From Verrucomicrobiales bacterium (GTDB lineage Bacteria > Verrucomicrobiota > Verrucomicrobiia > Limisphaerales > UBA9464): a DNA stretch of 53,138 bases. Below the pieces are notes generated by a model that was not told the origin of the DNA, searched no databases, and was given only the letters and a program-made list of their open reading frames with translations. Location of the stretch: positions 1 to 53,138 of the forward strand of contig JAIXZE010000252.1 in assembly GCA_027489875.1 (NCBI GenBank), in the 5' to 3' direction. Of this stretch, positions 1 through 9,290 are shown piece after piece. The first letter of the stretch is position 1; each line of letters opens with the position of its first letter. The position numbers and the translations under genes were made by a program.

Positions 1-118
1 GCCCCCGCATGGAACGGGGTGGCGACGTCCTCGTCGCCGTTCCAAAGCCGTTCGCAGGGCGATGAGGACATCGCCACCCCGTTCCCCTTCTCAAACGGGG
101 CAGTGTCAAGATGCGCCC
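1..118. repeat. Palindromic REP/MITE-like repeat, copy A (cut by window start)
   Basis: The inner left arm carries GGCGACGTCCTCGTCGCC (about 21-38) and the right arm GGCGATGAGGACATCGCC (about 59-76); each is nearly self-complementary and the two pair with each other. The right terminus at 97-118 is the exact reverse complement of the 22-base left terminus of copy B at 12454. The left terminus would lie before base 1. The copy sits just downstream of the minus-strand aminotransferase gene and contains no convincing reading frame. Confidence 0.8.
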
Positions 119-224
119 GTGCCGAATCGCCGAGCCCGGTCAATGAAGTCGGAAAACGACGTCGCACTTGCTGGCAAGCCGCTCGGCTTCGGTCGGGATG
201 CCATTGGGGAACCAGCGTTGGAGG

Positions 225-1529
225 TCAGCGGACCTCCTGGATCGTCCGCTCGAAGAGTGCGAGTCCCTCGGCGAGTTGGGACTGCGGCAGGTTCAGGGCT
301 GGCAGGAACCGGACGACGTTCGTTCCGCTGGGGATCGTGAGCAGGCCGGCTTCGTGGAGTCGGTTCACCATCTGGAGGCTGGGGGCCTTGTCGATGTCGG
401 CAAAGGCCCGGATCGATTCACGGTCCTGGAGTTCGACCCCCTGCATGAACCCGATGCCCCGGGCGTTGCGGATGACATCGGGGTATTGGATGACCCATCG
501 CTGGAGTTCGGTCGAGAGCCAGTCGCCGGTCTTCCGCACATGGTCGGCGAGGTGATCCCGTTCGATCACCTCCATGATCTTCAAGGCAACAGCCGAAGCG
601 AGGGGAGTGCCGCCGAAGGTTGTGCCATGGGTGCCCGGGCCGAGCACGTTGCAGAGTTCGACGCCGTGCGCCTGATCCCGGACCCAGAAGGCACCGATCG
701 GGAATCCGCCGCCGAGGGACTTCGCCATCGACAGACCATCGACGCGGAAGTCCGCGGCACCGGGGAGGCCTTCAAGGATCCTTTGGTAACTCTGGAACCG
801 ACCGGTCCGGAAATGTCCGCACTGGACGCCATCCAGCAGGAGGAGCATCCGCTTCTCATCACAGAGCGCCCGGAGTCCAAGGAGGTAATCGACGGTGGCG
901 GGGGTGATGCCACCCTCGCCCTGGATGCCCTCGATCAGGATGGCGACGGTGGCCGGGGAAAGCGCGTCGCGTACCGCTTGGAGGTCATTGAAGGGAATGT
1001 GACGGAAGCCGGGCACGAGCGGATCGAAGCCCTTCTTGACCTTGTCCTGCCCGGTGGCGGAGATGCCGCCAAGAGTCCGGCCGTGGAAGGAATTGATGGC
1101 GGTGAGGATCTCGAAGCGGCCTTCGTCGTGCCCGAATTTCCGGGCGAGCTTGTACAGGCCTTCGTTGGCCTCGGCCCCGGAATTGCAGAAGAAGACCTTG
1201 CCCGGTGCCAGGTGACCGACGAGGGATTGCGCCAGTCGACCCTGGGGTTCCTGGTAATAGAGATTGGAGACGTGGACGAGGCGGCGTGACTGTTCGACGA
1301 GGGCCTGGGTGATTTCGTCGTTGGCGTGGCCGAGGCTGCACACCGCGATGCCACCCCCGAGATCCAGATAGCGCTTTCCGGTGACGTCCCAGACATGGCT
1401 TCCCACCCCGTGGCTCAGGGCGAGGTCAAAGCGGCCGTAGGTTGGAACCACGAACTGATTGAAGAGCTCCCGGACCTCGGCATGCCTGTTCTGAACGATG
1501 GACGGCGGCACTGGAACAATGTCTCTCAT
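225..1529 (-). CDS. argD: Acetylornithine/ornithine-type class III aminotransferase (ArgD-like)
   Basis: This is a PLP-dependent class III aminotransferase of 434 residues, close to the length of ArgD/RocD proteins. It probably transfers the delta-amino group of N-acetylornithine or ornithine in arginine metabolism. Visible motifs from the chosen ATG are SGAEANE (117-123), SFHGRT (147-152), EGIQGEGG (200-207), the Schiff-base lysine in MAKSLGGGFPIGA (K270) and GTHGTTFGG (299-307). The usual DE-V-Q-xGxGRTG segment reads DGVQCGHFRTG (233-243): the cofactor Asp is kept, but the following Glu is Gly and the GxG is altered. The frame stays open upstream to 1757, but homology starts at the ATG at 1529; an ATG at 1547 is an alternative. 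No strong Shine-Dalgarno is seen. Substrate choice between acetylornithine, ornithine and another omega-amino acid is not settled by sequence alone. Confidence 0.82.
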   Translation of the reverse strand: MRDIVPVPPSIVQNRHAEVRELFNQFVVPTYGRFDLALSHGVGSHVWDVTGKRYLDLGGGIAVCSLGHANDEITQALVEQSRRLVHVSNLYYQEPQGRLAQSLVGHLAPGKVFFCNSGAEANEGLYKLARKFGHDEGRFEILTAINSFHGRTLGGISATGQDKVKKGFDPLVPGFRHIPFNDLQAVRDALSPATVAILIEGIQGEGGITPATVDYLLGLRALCDEKRMLLLLDGVQCGHFRTGRFQSYQRILEGLPGAADFRVDGLSMAKSLGGGFPIGAFWVRDQAHGVELCNVLGPGTHGTTFGGTPLASAVALKIMEVIERDHLADHVRKTGDWLSTELQRWVIQYPDVIRNARGIGFMQGVELQDRESIRAFADIDKAPSLQMVNRLHEAGLLTIPSGTNVVRFLPALNLPQSQLAEGLALFERTIQEVR

Positions 1530-1847
1530 CGATAGGCCGCGATTCATGGGAGTTTGGGAGGCGAACGCGACAAAAATTTCGCGCGCGCAGGGGGGGCTCC
1601 TTCCACAGCCTCCTGACGTGGCTACGGTGTAGCCGACGAGGTCACGATGCGGGCCTGAAGGGAGTTGCCGGAACCCAGTTGCCGGGTTCCAGAGACCTTC
1701 CACAGCCTCCTGACGTCGATTGCTACGATGTAGAACTGGCCACTGGGGACTGGCCACTGGGAACTCCCCAAGGGGGCTTCAAACTCCTCCACCCACCGGC
1801 TTTTCGTTCGCGGTGGCGGCGGATTGGGGTCAGGGTGGGACCGCGCG
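1530..1847. other. Divergent intergenic region between the aminotransferase and gcvT
   Basis: About 318 bases lie between two divergent genes, so both promoters should be here. I see no gene. It contains a pair of direct repeats (1599-1632 and 1696-1733), a small inverted repeat with 7-base arms GGAACCC/GGGTTCC (1670-1676 and 1684-1690), and a short duplication of the type ACTGGCCACTGGG around 1735-1762. No promoter hexamers stand out. Confidence 0.5.
1599..1733. repeat. Pair of direct repeats in the argD-gcvT intergenic region
   Basis: CCTTCCACAGCCTCCTGACG occurs at 1599-1618 and again at 1696-1715. Each is followed by a similar GCTACGRTGTAG (1621-1632 and 1722-1733); the second copy has a few extra bases between the two parts. 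The 97-base spacing suggests a local duplication or two copies of a dispersed intergenic element. No function is evident. Confidence 0.6.
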
Positions 1848-2990
1848 ATGGAAACGAACGTGAATTTGAAGCGGACGCCCCTGCATGCGGCTCATCAGCG
1901 GCTGGGGGCGCGGTTGGTGGAGTTTGGCGGCTGGGACATGCCGGTGCAGTACACGTCGATCGTGGACGAGCACCTCTGCGTGCGGAAGGCCGCTGGGATC
2001 TTCGACATCTGCCACATGGGCGAGGTGTGGGTCCGTGGCGCGGGCGCGGAAGCCTTCCTGAACGCGACGTTGACGAACGACGTGCGGAAGCTTTCCCCGG
2101 GGCAGGGGCAGTACACCCTGATGTGCATCGAGACCGGAGGCGTCGTTGATGACCTGTACATCTACCGGACCGCAGCGGAAGAATTCCTGCTGATCATCAA
2201 CGCCTCGCGCATCGAGGTGGATGTGGCCTGGATGCTGGGCCGGCGGGCGGTGTGGATGGGCGCGCCGGTGACCGTGGAAGATGTCTCGGGGACGACCGGC
2301 GCGGTGGCCTTGCAGGGACCGCGGGTTGTTGAATTCATCGAGGCCCTGTTCCCAGGGGCACCCACGGCGGGCACGGCTGTCGCGCGTGTGACCGAGTTGA
2401 AGAAGAACCAGTTGGGGTGCTGGTCGTTTGAGGGACATCCCGTGTGGGTGGCCCGCACCGGGTACACGGGCGAGGATGGTTTTGAAGCGGTGGTTTCCGC
2501 GACCGTGGTGGAATCGTTGTGGAACCGTTCGCTGGAACTCGGCAAGACCGCGGGAATGCAGCCTGCCGGTTTGGGCGCACGGGACACGCTCCGCACGGAG
2601 ATGTGCTATCCGCTCTACGGCCACGAGCTGGCGCTCGACATCACGCCGATCGAGGCGGGGCTTGGGTTCTTTGTGTCGCTGGACAAGGGAACGTTCGTGG
2701 GACGCGACGTCCTCGCCCGTCAGAAGGCCGAAGGCGTTTCGCGCCGTTCGGTGGCCTTCCGCATGACGGACAAGTCGGCACCGCCGCGCCCGGGTTATCC
2801 CGTGTGGGTGAATGGGGAATCCGCGGGAACGGTGGTCAGCGGCACGCAGAGCCCGTCTCTGAGCAACGGCATCGGGATGGCGTACGTCCCGGTGGCTGCG
2901 TCGGAGCCCGGAACCCGGATCGAGGTGGAAATCCGCGGGCGTCGGTTTGCCGCCGAGGTGGTCAAGAAGCCGATCCTCAAGAAGGCCTGA
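1848..2990 (+). CDS. gcvT: Glycine cleavage system aminomethyltransferase (T protein)
   Basis: This 380-residue protein matches GcvT, which transfers the methylene group from the aminomethyl-lipoyl H protein to tetrahydrofolate and releases ammonia. Family hallmarks are [10 protein letters not shown] (26-35), [10 protein letters not shown] (50-59) and the TNDV segment (76-79) holding the Asp regarded as catalytic in characterised T proteins. GxRDTLRxE (the glycine cleavage T-protein folate-site region) is present as [19 protein letters not shown]. The ATG at 1848 gives the normal N-terminus; a TTG at 1824 would add eight unconvincing residues. The partners gcvH and gcvP are not in this window. 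The next gene is a helicase 19 bases downstream, so the two may be cotranscribed by proximity rather than by shared function. Confidence 0.93.
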   Translation: METNVNLKRTPLHAAHQRLGARLVEFGGWDMPVQYTSIVDEHLCVRKAAGIFDICHMGEVWVRGAGAEAFLNATLTNDVRKLSPGQGQYTLMCIETGGVVDDLYIYRTAAEEFLLIINASRIEVDVAWMLGRRAVWMGAPVTVEDVSGTTGAVALQGPRVVEFIEALFPGAPTAGTAVARVTELKKNQLGCWSFEGHPVWVARTGYTGEDGFEAVVSATVVESLWNRSLELGKTAGMQPAGLGARDTLRTEMCYPLYGHELALDITPIEAGLGFFVSLDKGTFVGRDVLARQKAEGVSRRSVAFRMTDKSAPPRPGYPVWVNGESAGTVVSGTQSPSLSNGIGMAYVPVAASEPGTRIEVEIRGRRFAAEVVKKPILKKA

Positions 2991-3009
2991 GGCCCGGGGA
3001 ACCATCGCC

Positions 3010-5616
3010 GTGGACAAGACGCTCTACGATTTCCTGCCGAAGCTGGAACGTCCGGTGACCGACCTCCTTCTGGGGCGTTTCCTGGATTACGTGACGGCGC
3101 GGGGCCTGGAGCTCTACCCGGCGCAGGAACAGGCGATCCTGGACCTGTACGACGAGAAGCATGTCATCCTGAACACCCCCACGGGTTCGGGTAAATCGAT
3201 GGTGGCGGCGGCGCTCCATTTCAAGGCGCTGGCCCAGGGCCGGCGCTCAGTCTACACGTGCCCGATCAAGGCGCTGGTGAACGAGAAGTGGTTGTCACTG
3301 TGCAAGGAGTTCGGCCCGGACAATGTCGGGCTCAGCACGGGGGATGCGACCATCAACCGCGATGCACCCATCCTGTGTTGTACGGCTGAAATTCTGGCGA
3401 ACCTCGCGTTGCGCGATGGTCCCGAGTGCGTCTTCAAGGACGTGATCGTGGACGAGTTCCATTATTACTCGGATCGGGAGCGCGGCGTCGCGTGGCAGGT
3501 GCCGTTGCTGACGCTGTCCAAGTCCCGGTTCCTGCTGATGTCGGCAACACTGGGCGACACGACTTTCTTCGAGGACGAACTCCGCAGCCTGACGGGCAAG
3601 GAAGTCTCGACGGTGAAGTCAGTGCAGCGTCCGGTGCCGCTCGACTTCACCTATTCGGAAACGCCGCTGTCGCAGACGCTGGAGAAGTTGGTGGCGGACG
3701 GGAAGGCACCCGTCTACGTCGTGCATTTCACGCAGGCTGAGGCGGCGGAAAGCGCCCAGGACTTCACCAGCATCAACGTGGCCTCGCGGGAGGAAAAGGC
3801 GGCGATTGCCGCCGCCATTGAAGGCCAACGTTTCAACAGTCCGTACGGTCCCGACATCAAGCGCTGGTTGCGCCATGGCATTGGACTTCACCATGCAGGA
3901 CTGTTGCCGAAGTACCGGATCCTGATCGAACAACTCGCGCAGCGAGGCTTGCTCAAGGTCATCTGCGGAACGGATACCCTTGGGGTGGGGATCAACGTCC
4001 CGATCCGGACCGTCCTCTTCACGCGCTTGTGCAAGTACGACGGACAGAAGGTCGGCATCCTGACCTCGCGGGATTTCCATCAGGTCGCCGGCCGCGCAGG
4101 CCGCAAGGGGTATGACAACGTCGGGTGGGTGGTGGCACAGGCTCCGGAGCACGTCGTCGAGAACCTCAAGCTGGAGGAGAAGGCGGCGCGGGATGGCAAG
4201 AAGGTGGTGAAGAAGAAAGCGCCGGAGAAGAACTTCGTCAGCTGGGACCGCAACACCTACCAGCGGCTGATCGGTGCACCGCCCGAACGCCTGCAATCGC
4301 GATTCCAGGTCAGCCACGCGATGCTCCTCAACGTGCTTTCGCGTCCCACGGATGGATGTCGGGCGATGCAGGACCTCATCCGCCGTTGCCACGATTCACC
4401 GACGACCAAGAAGAACCACCGCAAGCGGGCGTGGCAGTTGTTCCGTTCATTGTTGGATCGAAAGATCGTGGAAGTGATCCCGCGCACGGAGACCGGCGCG
4501 AAGGTGCGGGTGAACGTGGAGTTGCCGGAGGATTTCTCGCTCAACCAGGTCTTGTCGCTCTACCTGCTGGACACGTTGCGCCTGCTGGACAAGGAGGCAC
4601 CGGACTATGCGCTCGATGTCATCACGCTCGTGGAGTCGATCCTGGAAGATCCAGACCTGATCCTGCGCCGTCAGTTGGACAAGGTGAAGGACCAGAAGAT
4701 GGCCGAGTGGAAGGCCAGCGGCATGGAGTACAACGAGCGGATGGACGAGTTGGAGAAGCTCGAATACCCGAAGCCGAAGCGGGAGTTCGTCTACGACACC
4801 TTCAACGCCTTTTCGGAGAAGCATCCGTGGGTCGGCCAGGAAAACATCCGGCCGAAATCGATCGCCCGGGAGATGTTCGAGTCCTACCGGTCGTTCTCGG
4901 ACTACATCAAGATCTACGACCTGCACCGGGTCGAGGGCTTGCTACTGCGTCATCTGATGGGCGTATGGAAGGTCCTGCGGCAAACCGTGCCGGCCGAGGC
5001 CAAGACCGAGACGGTCCAGGAGATGGAGGAGTACCTGTCCACGATGCTGCGGCAGATCGACTCCAGCCTCCTCGACGAGTGGGAGAAGATGCGGAATCCG
5101 GATTACACGCCCAAGGCGGCTCCCGCCGAGGTGCGTCCGCCGGGCGCGGAAGAAGCGGCCAAGGATGTCACCCGGGACGAGGTGGCGTTCACTGCGGCCA
5201 TCCGTGCGCGGGTGTTCCTGTTCCTGCGTTCGGTGGCGAACGACGCCTTCGAGGAAGCGTTGTCCGGGCTATCGAGTGCGGCCCGAGGTGATGGCGGCGG
5301 TCTATGGACACCGGAGGCATTGAAGGCCTTGGTGGAGCCGTACTACGCCGATCACCAGTGGATCTGCATGGATCCGGGTGCCCGGAACCGGCAGCACACG
5401 CACGTGGTGAAATCGGAAGATCGGAAGACCTGGAAGGTCGAACAGATCTGGGTGGATCCCGAAGAGAAGAATGACTGGAGTGCGGTGTTCGTGGTGGATC
5501 TGGACGCTTCCCGCGCCGCCAGCCAGCCGGTGTTCGCACTCACGGGCCTGGGGCCAGTGGGGCGCCATGATGTTCCAGCGCCCGTGGTGGAGGATCCGGG
5601 ACCGCCGGCGACATAA
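3010..5616 (+). CDS. Ski2-like DExH-box RNA helicase with DUF3516-type C-terminal domain
   Basis: This is a superfamily 2 helicase of 868 residues. Motif I is TPTGSGKS (56-63), motif II is DEFH (148-151), motif III is SAT (178-180) and motif VI is [10 protein letters not shown] (358-367). Together they point to ATP-dependent unwinding of RNA or DNA. The C-terminal half, roughly residues 430-750, is helical and charged, with [15 protein letters not shown] and [20 protein letters not shown] segments. It resembles the DUF3516 extension that I know best from actinobacterial Ski2-like helicases. The GTG at 3010 is preferred because homology begins directly after it ([11 protein letters not shown]); the frame is open back to 2947 inside gcvT. 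The biological substrate is not known from sequence; RNA turnover or ribosome-related remodelling is an inference. Confidence 0.85.
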   Translation: MDKTLYDFLPKLERPVTDLLLGRFLDYVTARGLELYPAQEQAILDLYDEKHVILNTPTGSGKSMVAAALHFKALAQGRRSVYTCPIKALVNEKWLSLCKEFGPDNVGLSTGDATINRDAPILCCTAEILANLALRDGPECVFKDVIVDEFHYYSDRERGVAWQVPLLTLSKSRFLLMSATLGDTTFFEDELRSLTGKEVSTVKSVQRPVPLDFTYSETPLSQTLEKLVADGKAPVYVVHFTQAEAAESAQDFTSINVASREEKAAIAAAIEGQRFNSPYGPDIKRWLRHGIGLHHAGLLPKYRILIEQLAQRGLLKVICGTDTLGVGINVPIRTVLFTRLCKYDGQKVGILTSRDFHQVAGRAGRKGYDNVGWVVAQAPEHVVENLKLEEKAARDGKKVVKKKAPEKNFVSWDRNTYQRLIGAPPERLQSRFQVSHAMLLNVLSRPTDGCRAMQDLIRRCHDSPTTKKNHRKRAWQLFRSLLDRKIVEVIPRTETGAKVRVNVELPEDFSLNQVLSLYLLDTLRLLDKEAPDYALDVITLVESILEDPDLILRRQLDKVKDQKMAEWKASGMEYNERMDELEKLEYPKPKREFVYDTFNAFSEKHPWVGQENIRPKSIAREMFESYRSFSDYIKIYDLHRVEGLLLRHLMGVWKVLRQTVPAEAKTETVQEMEEYLSTMLRQIDSSLLDEWEKMRNPDYTPKAAPAEVRPPGAEEAAKDVTRDEVAFTAAIRARVFLFLRSVANDAFEEALSGLSSAARGDGGGLWTPEALKALVEPYYADHQWICMDPGARNRQHTHVVKSEDRKTWKVEQIWVDPEEKNDWSAVFVVDLDASRAASQPVFALTGLGPVGRHDVPAPVVEDPGPPAT

Positions 5617-5796
5617 GTTGGATCTGGGTACGCCTCTGGAATGCCGCTGCGATCGCGTTGGAGGCACCGCTGTGCTCCGCGATTTTGGCGGCATCGGGGC
5701 AGAGGTCTGGAATCGTTTGAAACCCGGGATACGGGTAACGGGTCAACACCGGCGCGAGGAACTGGAATTGCTCCGGTCCTGCGCGTTGACTCGATC

Positions 5797-7311
5797 ATGA
5801 ACACGGCTCACGCTCGCCCATCCATGAGTATTGTCCGTCCGTTGGTTGCAGCGGTTGCCGCCGCCGGTTTGCCGGTGGCGCTGACGGCTGCGGAAATCCG
5901 GCAGGTGTCCCTCGACGATTGCCTGCAGATGGCGTTGCAGAAGAACCTCGACGTGCGCATTGCGCAGTACACGCCGATGGTGACGCGGTTGACGCTGAGT
6001 TCGGCCTACTGGACGTATGAGCCGACGTTGTCGGCGGGCGCGCGCCAATCCTTCGCTGAATCCGAGGCCTTGACCGTGATCGGCGCCTTCCAGCCTCCGG
6101 CCAACGAATCATGGAACGAGCGGTTCGACACGTCGGTCACCGGATTGATTCCCACCGGCATGAACTACCAGCTCACCGCGGCGATGAACCGCCAAAGCGG
6201 TGAGCAGGGCGGGATCGACCGCGGCTTCTTCTATACCCCGTCTGTGGGAATGACCGTGACGCAGCCGTTGCTGCGCAACTTCTGGATCGATCAGCCCCGC
6301 CTGACCATCCAGTTGGAAAAGCGGAACCTGAAGCAGGGCGAGTACGACGTTCGTGCGCAGGTGATCCAGACCGCGACCGATGTCACGATCGCCTATCATG
6401 ACCTGATCGCAGCCCGGGAGAATGTCCGGGTGCAGCAGAAGGCGTTGGAATTGGCCGAGCGTTCGCTGATGGAGAACAAGAAGCGCGTCGAGGTCGGTGC
6501 CATGGCTCCGCTCGATGAAAAGGAAGCCGCCGCGCAGGTGGCCCGGTCGAAGTCCGATTTGATTTCGGCGCAGCAGAGCCTGTCGATCGCCCAGAATGCG
6601 TTGAAGCGGCTGACAACGGACGATTTCGCGGGAATGAAGGACGCCGAGTACGAGCCGACGGCGCGGTTGGTGGCGATTCCGGAGACGTTCAACCGGATCG
6701 ATAGCTGGCAGAAAGGCCTGTCCATGCGGCCCGACATCCTGCGGAACCGGTTGGAACTGGAGAAGCAGCGCCTGACGATGAAGTTCACGCGCAACCAGCT
6801 GTTCCCGCAGTTGGACCTCCAGGGATCCTTTGGTGTCGCGGGTGCCGATTCGAATTTCGGCCCCTCCCTCGACGATATCGAGCGGCGCAACAATCCGAAC
6901 TTCAGCGCCGGCATCCGGATCGCAATGCCGTTCACGAACAAGCGGGCACGCAACGAGAATCAGGCCGCCCGCCTTCGGAACGAGCAATTGCTGCTCCGGT
7001 TCAAGTCCTTGGAGCAAAACGCCATGGTCGAGATCGAGAACGCCATCCAGGCGGCCGATGCGGCCTTGCAGCGGGTGGCGGCGACCGAAGCCTCCATGGA
7101 GTACTCCGAGGCAGCCTTGCAAGCGGAGGAGAAGAAGCTCGAGAACGGCAAGTCGACCAGCTTCATCGTGCTCCAACGCCAGCGCGACTACACGTCGGCC
7201 CAGTCCGAGGCCATCCGCGCGAAATCCGATTATAACAAGGCGCTCGCCCGGTTGGCCCAGTCCGAGGGGTTCACCCTCGACAAGTACCAGCTCCGGCTGG
7301 AGTTGAAGTGA
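5797..7311 (+). CDS. TolC-family outer-membrane efflux protein
   Basis: The 504-residue protein begins with a signal peptide (MNTAHARPSMSIVRPLVAAV, then an Ala-rich end around LTAAE). It continues with the TolC repeat pattern: VSLDDCLQMALQKNLDVRIA at the N-terminus, a long alpha-helical section with RAQVIQTATDVTIAYHDLIA and KALELAERSLMENKKRVEVG, and a second repeat ending near the C-terminus. It should form a trimeric outer-membrane channel for type I or tripartite efflux. No adaptor or pump gene is adjacent. The nearest MacA/MacB-like set lies 30 kb away at 37-42 kb. ATG 5797 was chosen because it opens the signal peptide; ATG 5824 is an alternative. Confidence 0.88.
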   Translation: MNTAHARPSMSIVRPLVAAVAAAGLPVALTAAEIRQVSLDDCLQMALQKNLDVRIAQYTPMVTRLTLSSAYWTYEPTLSAGARQSFAESEALTVIGAFQPPANESWNERFDTSVTGLIPTGMNYQLTAAMNRQSGEQGGIDRGFFYTPSVGMTVTQPLLRNFWIDQPRLTIQLEKRNLKQGEYDVRAQVIQTATDVTIAYHDLIAARENVRVQQKALELAERSLMENKKRVEVGAMAPLDEKEAAAQVARSKSDLISAQQSLSIAQNALKRLTTDDFAGMKDAEYEPTARLVAIPETFNRIDSWQKGLSMRPDILRNRLELEKQRLTMKFTRNQLFPQLDLQGSFGVAGADSNFGPSLDDIERRNNPNFSAGIRIAMPFTNKRARNENQAARLRNEQLLLRFKSLEQNAMVEIENAIQAADAALQRVAATEASMEYSEAALQAEEKKLENGKSTSFIVLQRQRDYTSAQSEAIRAKSDYNKALARLAQSEGFTLDKYQLRLELK

Positions 7312-7369
7312 CGGGTGGGCGGGCGTGACTTGGATCCGGGGAGTGCGGTAACGTTCCGGACCGTTGTTC

Positions 7370-8854
7370 ATGAGTGCCGCCCCCTTTGTCCTCACCCGCA
7401 TTCCATCGCTCAAGTCGCCGGAGGCATTCCGGCAGCACCTTGCCGGTCTTGGCTTGGAGTTACCCTGCGATGATGCGCTTCTTGCCGGTGCCGCCTCGCC
7501 GCTGACACAGCCCGTCCGGACGGAGGTCAACGGTCGGATTCCCGGCAACCGTTGGGCGATCCACCCGATGGAAGGCTGGGACGCCACCACCGATGGCAAG
7601 CCGACCGCGGAGGTGCACCGGCGCTGGCAACGGTTCGGGGAAAGCGGCGCGAAGCTGATCTGGGGCGGCGAGGCCATGGCAGTGCGACCCGACGGGCGCG
7701 CCAATCCGAACCAGTTGATCCTGTTGCCCGAAAACCGCGAAGCCATCGCCGATCTCCGCCGCGGGTTGGTCGCCGCCCATCAGGCGGCGTTTGGCACGAC
7801 GGACGATCTGGTGGTGGGATTCCAGCTCACCCACTCCGGACGGTTCTGCCGGCCGAACGACAAGAAGCGTCTCGAACCGCGCATCGCCTACCGCCATCCG
7901 ATCCTGGATCGGAAGTTCCAGATCGATTCAGACGGACCGGTGCTGTCGGATGACGAGGTCCGGGAGTTGATCCGTGATTTCATCCGGGCGGCGCGCGTGG
8001 CCCATGAAGCCGGAGCCGACTTCGTCGACATCAAGCATTGCCACGGTTACCTCCTGCACGAGTTCCTCGGGGCCCATACGAGGCCTGGGCCCTACGGTGG
8101 ATCTTTCGAGAACCGGACCCGAATCCTGCGTGAGATCGTCGAAGGCATCCGTGCCGACAGCAACCCCATCGCGATCGGGGTTCGGTTGAGCGCCTTCGAC
8201 ATGGTGCCGTTCCGCCCGGATCCGACGCGGAGCCAGCCAGGCAAGCTGGGGCCGGGCATTCCCGAGGATTACTCGGCGTTCCTGCCGTATCGATTCGGGT
8301 TCGGGATGCACCCCGAGAGGCCCATCGAACCGGATCTCACCGAGACCTTCCGGTTTGCGGAGCTGTGCGGGTCGCTCGGAGTCCGGTTGCTCAACCTCAG
8401 TGCGGGTTCGCCCTACTACAATCCGCACCTGTTGCGTCCGGCAGCGTACCCGCCGAGTGACGGGTATCAGCCGGCACATGATCCCCTCATCGACGTGGTC
8501 CGTCAGATCCAGGCGGTGCGTCAGGTCCGATCCCACGCCCCCCGCGACCTGATCGTGGTGGGTTCCGGATACACCTACCTGCAGGAGTACCTGCCGCATG
8601 TCGCCCAGGCGGTCGTGCGCGCCGGGTGGACCGACGTCGTGGGCATGGGACGCATGGTGCTCAGTTATCCCGGGATCCTCGCGGATGCGACCTCGGGCCG
8701 ACCCGTGGTGGCCCGCGGCATCTGCCGGACCTTCAGCGAGTGCACGACGGCCCCGCGCAATGGATTGCCCAGCGGCTGTTATCCGCTCGATCCCTTCTAT
8801 GTCGCGCGGCCGGAGGCGCAGGTCCTGAAGGAACTCAAGAAGGCAGCGCGCTGA
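7370..8854 (+). CDS. NADH:flavin oxidoreductase, Old Yellow Enzyme family
   Basis: This 494-residue FMN TIM-barrel protein should reduce activated alkenes or related substrates with NAD(P)H. Recognisable elements are IHPMEGWDA near the N-terminus (65-72), the flavin-site segment FQLTHSGRF (151-159), the substrate-site HCHGYLLHEFL (about 223-233), PYGGSFENRTR and the phosphate-binding VGMGRMVL. It stops after the barrel and lacks the FAD and NAD domains of 2,4-dienoyl-CoA reductase. The tail contains spaced cysteines (GICRTFSEC and SGC), reminiscent of the region where the longer family members bind a 4Fe-4S cluster, but spacing is not canonical. ATG 7370 is used; the frame also has a TTG two codons earlier. 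Substrate unknown. Confidence 0.85.
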   Translation: MSAAPFVLTRIPSLKSPEAFRQHLAGLGLELPCDDALLAGAASPLTQPVRTEVNGRIPGNRWAIHPMEGWDATTDGKPTAEVHRRWQRFGESGAKLIWGGEAMAVRPDGRANPNQLILLPENREAIADLRRGLVAAHQAAFGTTDDLVVGFQLTHSGRFCRPNDKKRLEPRIAYRHPILDRKFQIDSDGPVLSDDEVRELIRDFIRAARVAHEAGADFVDIKHCHGYLLHEFLGAHTRPGPYGGSFENRTRILREIVEGIRADSNPIAIGVRLSAFDMVPFRPDPTRSQPGKLGPGIPEDYSAFLPYRFGFGMHPERPIEPDLTETFRFAELCGSLGVRLLNLSAGSPYYNPHLLRPAAYPPSDGYQPAHDPLIDVVRQIQAVRQVRSHAPRDLIVVGSGYTYLQEYLPHVAQAVVRAGWTDVVGMGRMVLSYPGILADATSGRPVVARGICRTFSECTTAPRNGLPSGCYPLDPFYVARPEAQVLKELKKAAR

Positions 8855-8908
8855 TCGCGCCCGATTCTGCGGCTTCCGTTGGGACAACCCCCGCGGTAGG
8901 TTTGGGCC

Positions 8909-9277
8909 ATGCAACATTCCCCGGGTTTCCTGAAGCTGGTGCAGGATGCGCAGACGCGCGTACACGAGGTGACGATCGACGTCTTGCGCGAACGTCAGAA
9001 AGCCAATGCCGCCCTCGTGCTGATCGACGTGCGCGAGGAAAGCGAATGGACCGCTGGCCATGCGGTTGAAGCCACGCATCTCGGGAAGGGGATCCTGGAA
9101 CGGGATCTGGAGACGCGCTTCCCGGACAAGACGGCCGAGATCGTCATGTACTGCGGCGGCGGTTACCGCAGCGCGCTGACGTGCGATGCCGCGCAGAAGA
9201 TGGGCTACACGAACGTCTCTTCGCTGATCGGGGGCTACAAGGGACTCGTCGCCGCCGGATGGCCCATGACCCGGTGA
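8909..9277 (+). CDS. Rhodanese-like domain protein
   Basis: This is a single rhodanese domain of 122 residues with no signal peptide. It has VLIDVREESEW (37-47), GHAVEATHLGKG (50-61) and the active-site loop CGGGYRS with Cys82 as the probable persulfide carrier. Such proteins transfer sulfane sulfur or act as thiol sensors. It lies 54 bases after the Old Yellow Enzyme gene and 13 bases before the deacetylase-family gene, so the three probably share a transcript. The sulfur acceptor cannot be told from the sequence. Confidence 0.9.
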   Translation: MQHSPGFLKLVQDAQTRVHEVTIDVLRERQKANAALVLIDVREESEWTAGHAVEATHLGKGILERDLETRFPDKTAEIVMYCGGGYRSALTCDAAQKMGYTNVSSLIGGYKGLVAAGWPMTR

Positions 9278-9290
9278 ACCCCGCCGCGCC

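Noticed and set aside
168..1289. Plus-strand open frame of 373 codons opposite the aminotransferase gene
   Set aside because: It has no family similarity to my eye and overlaps a well-supported gene on the other strand.
1830..3017. Minus-strand open frame of 395 codons opposite gcvT
   Set aside because: It is an Arg/His/Pro-rich shadow of the clear gcvT gene.
6109..7746. Minus-strand open frame of 545 codons opposite the TolC-like and Old Yellow Enzyme genes
   Set aside because: It spans two real plus-strand genes and has no recognisable motif.
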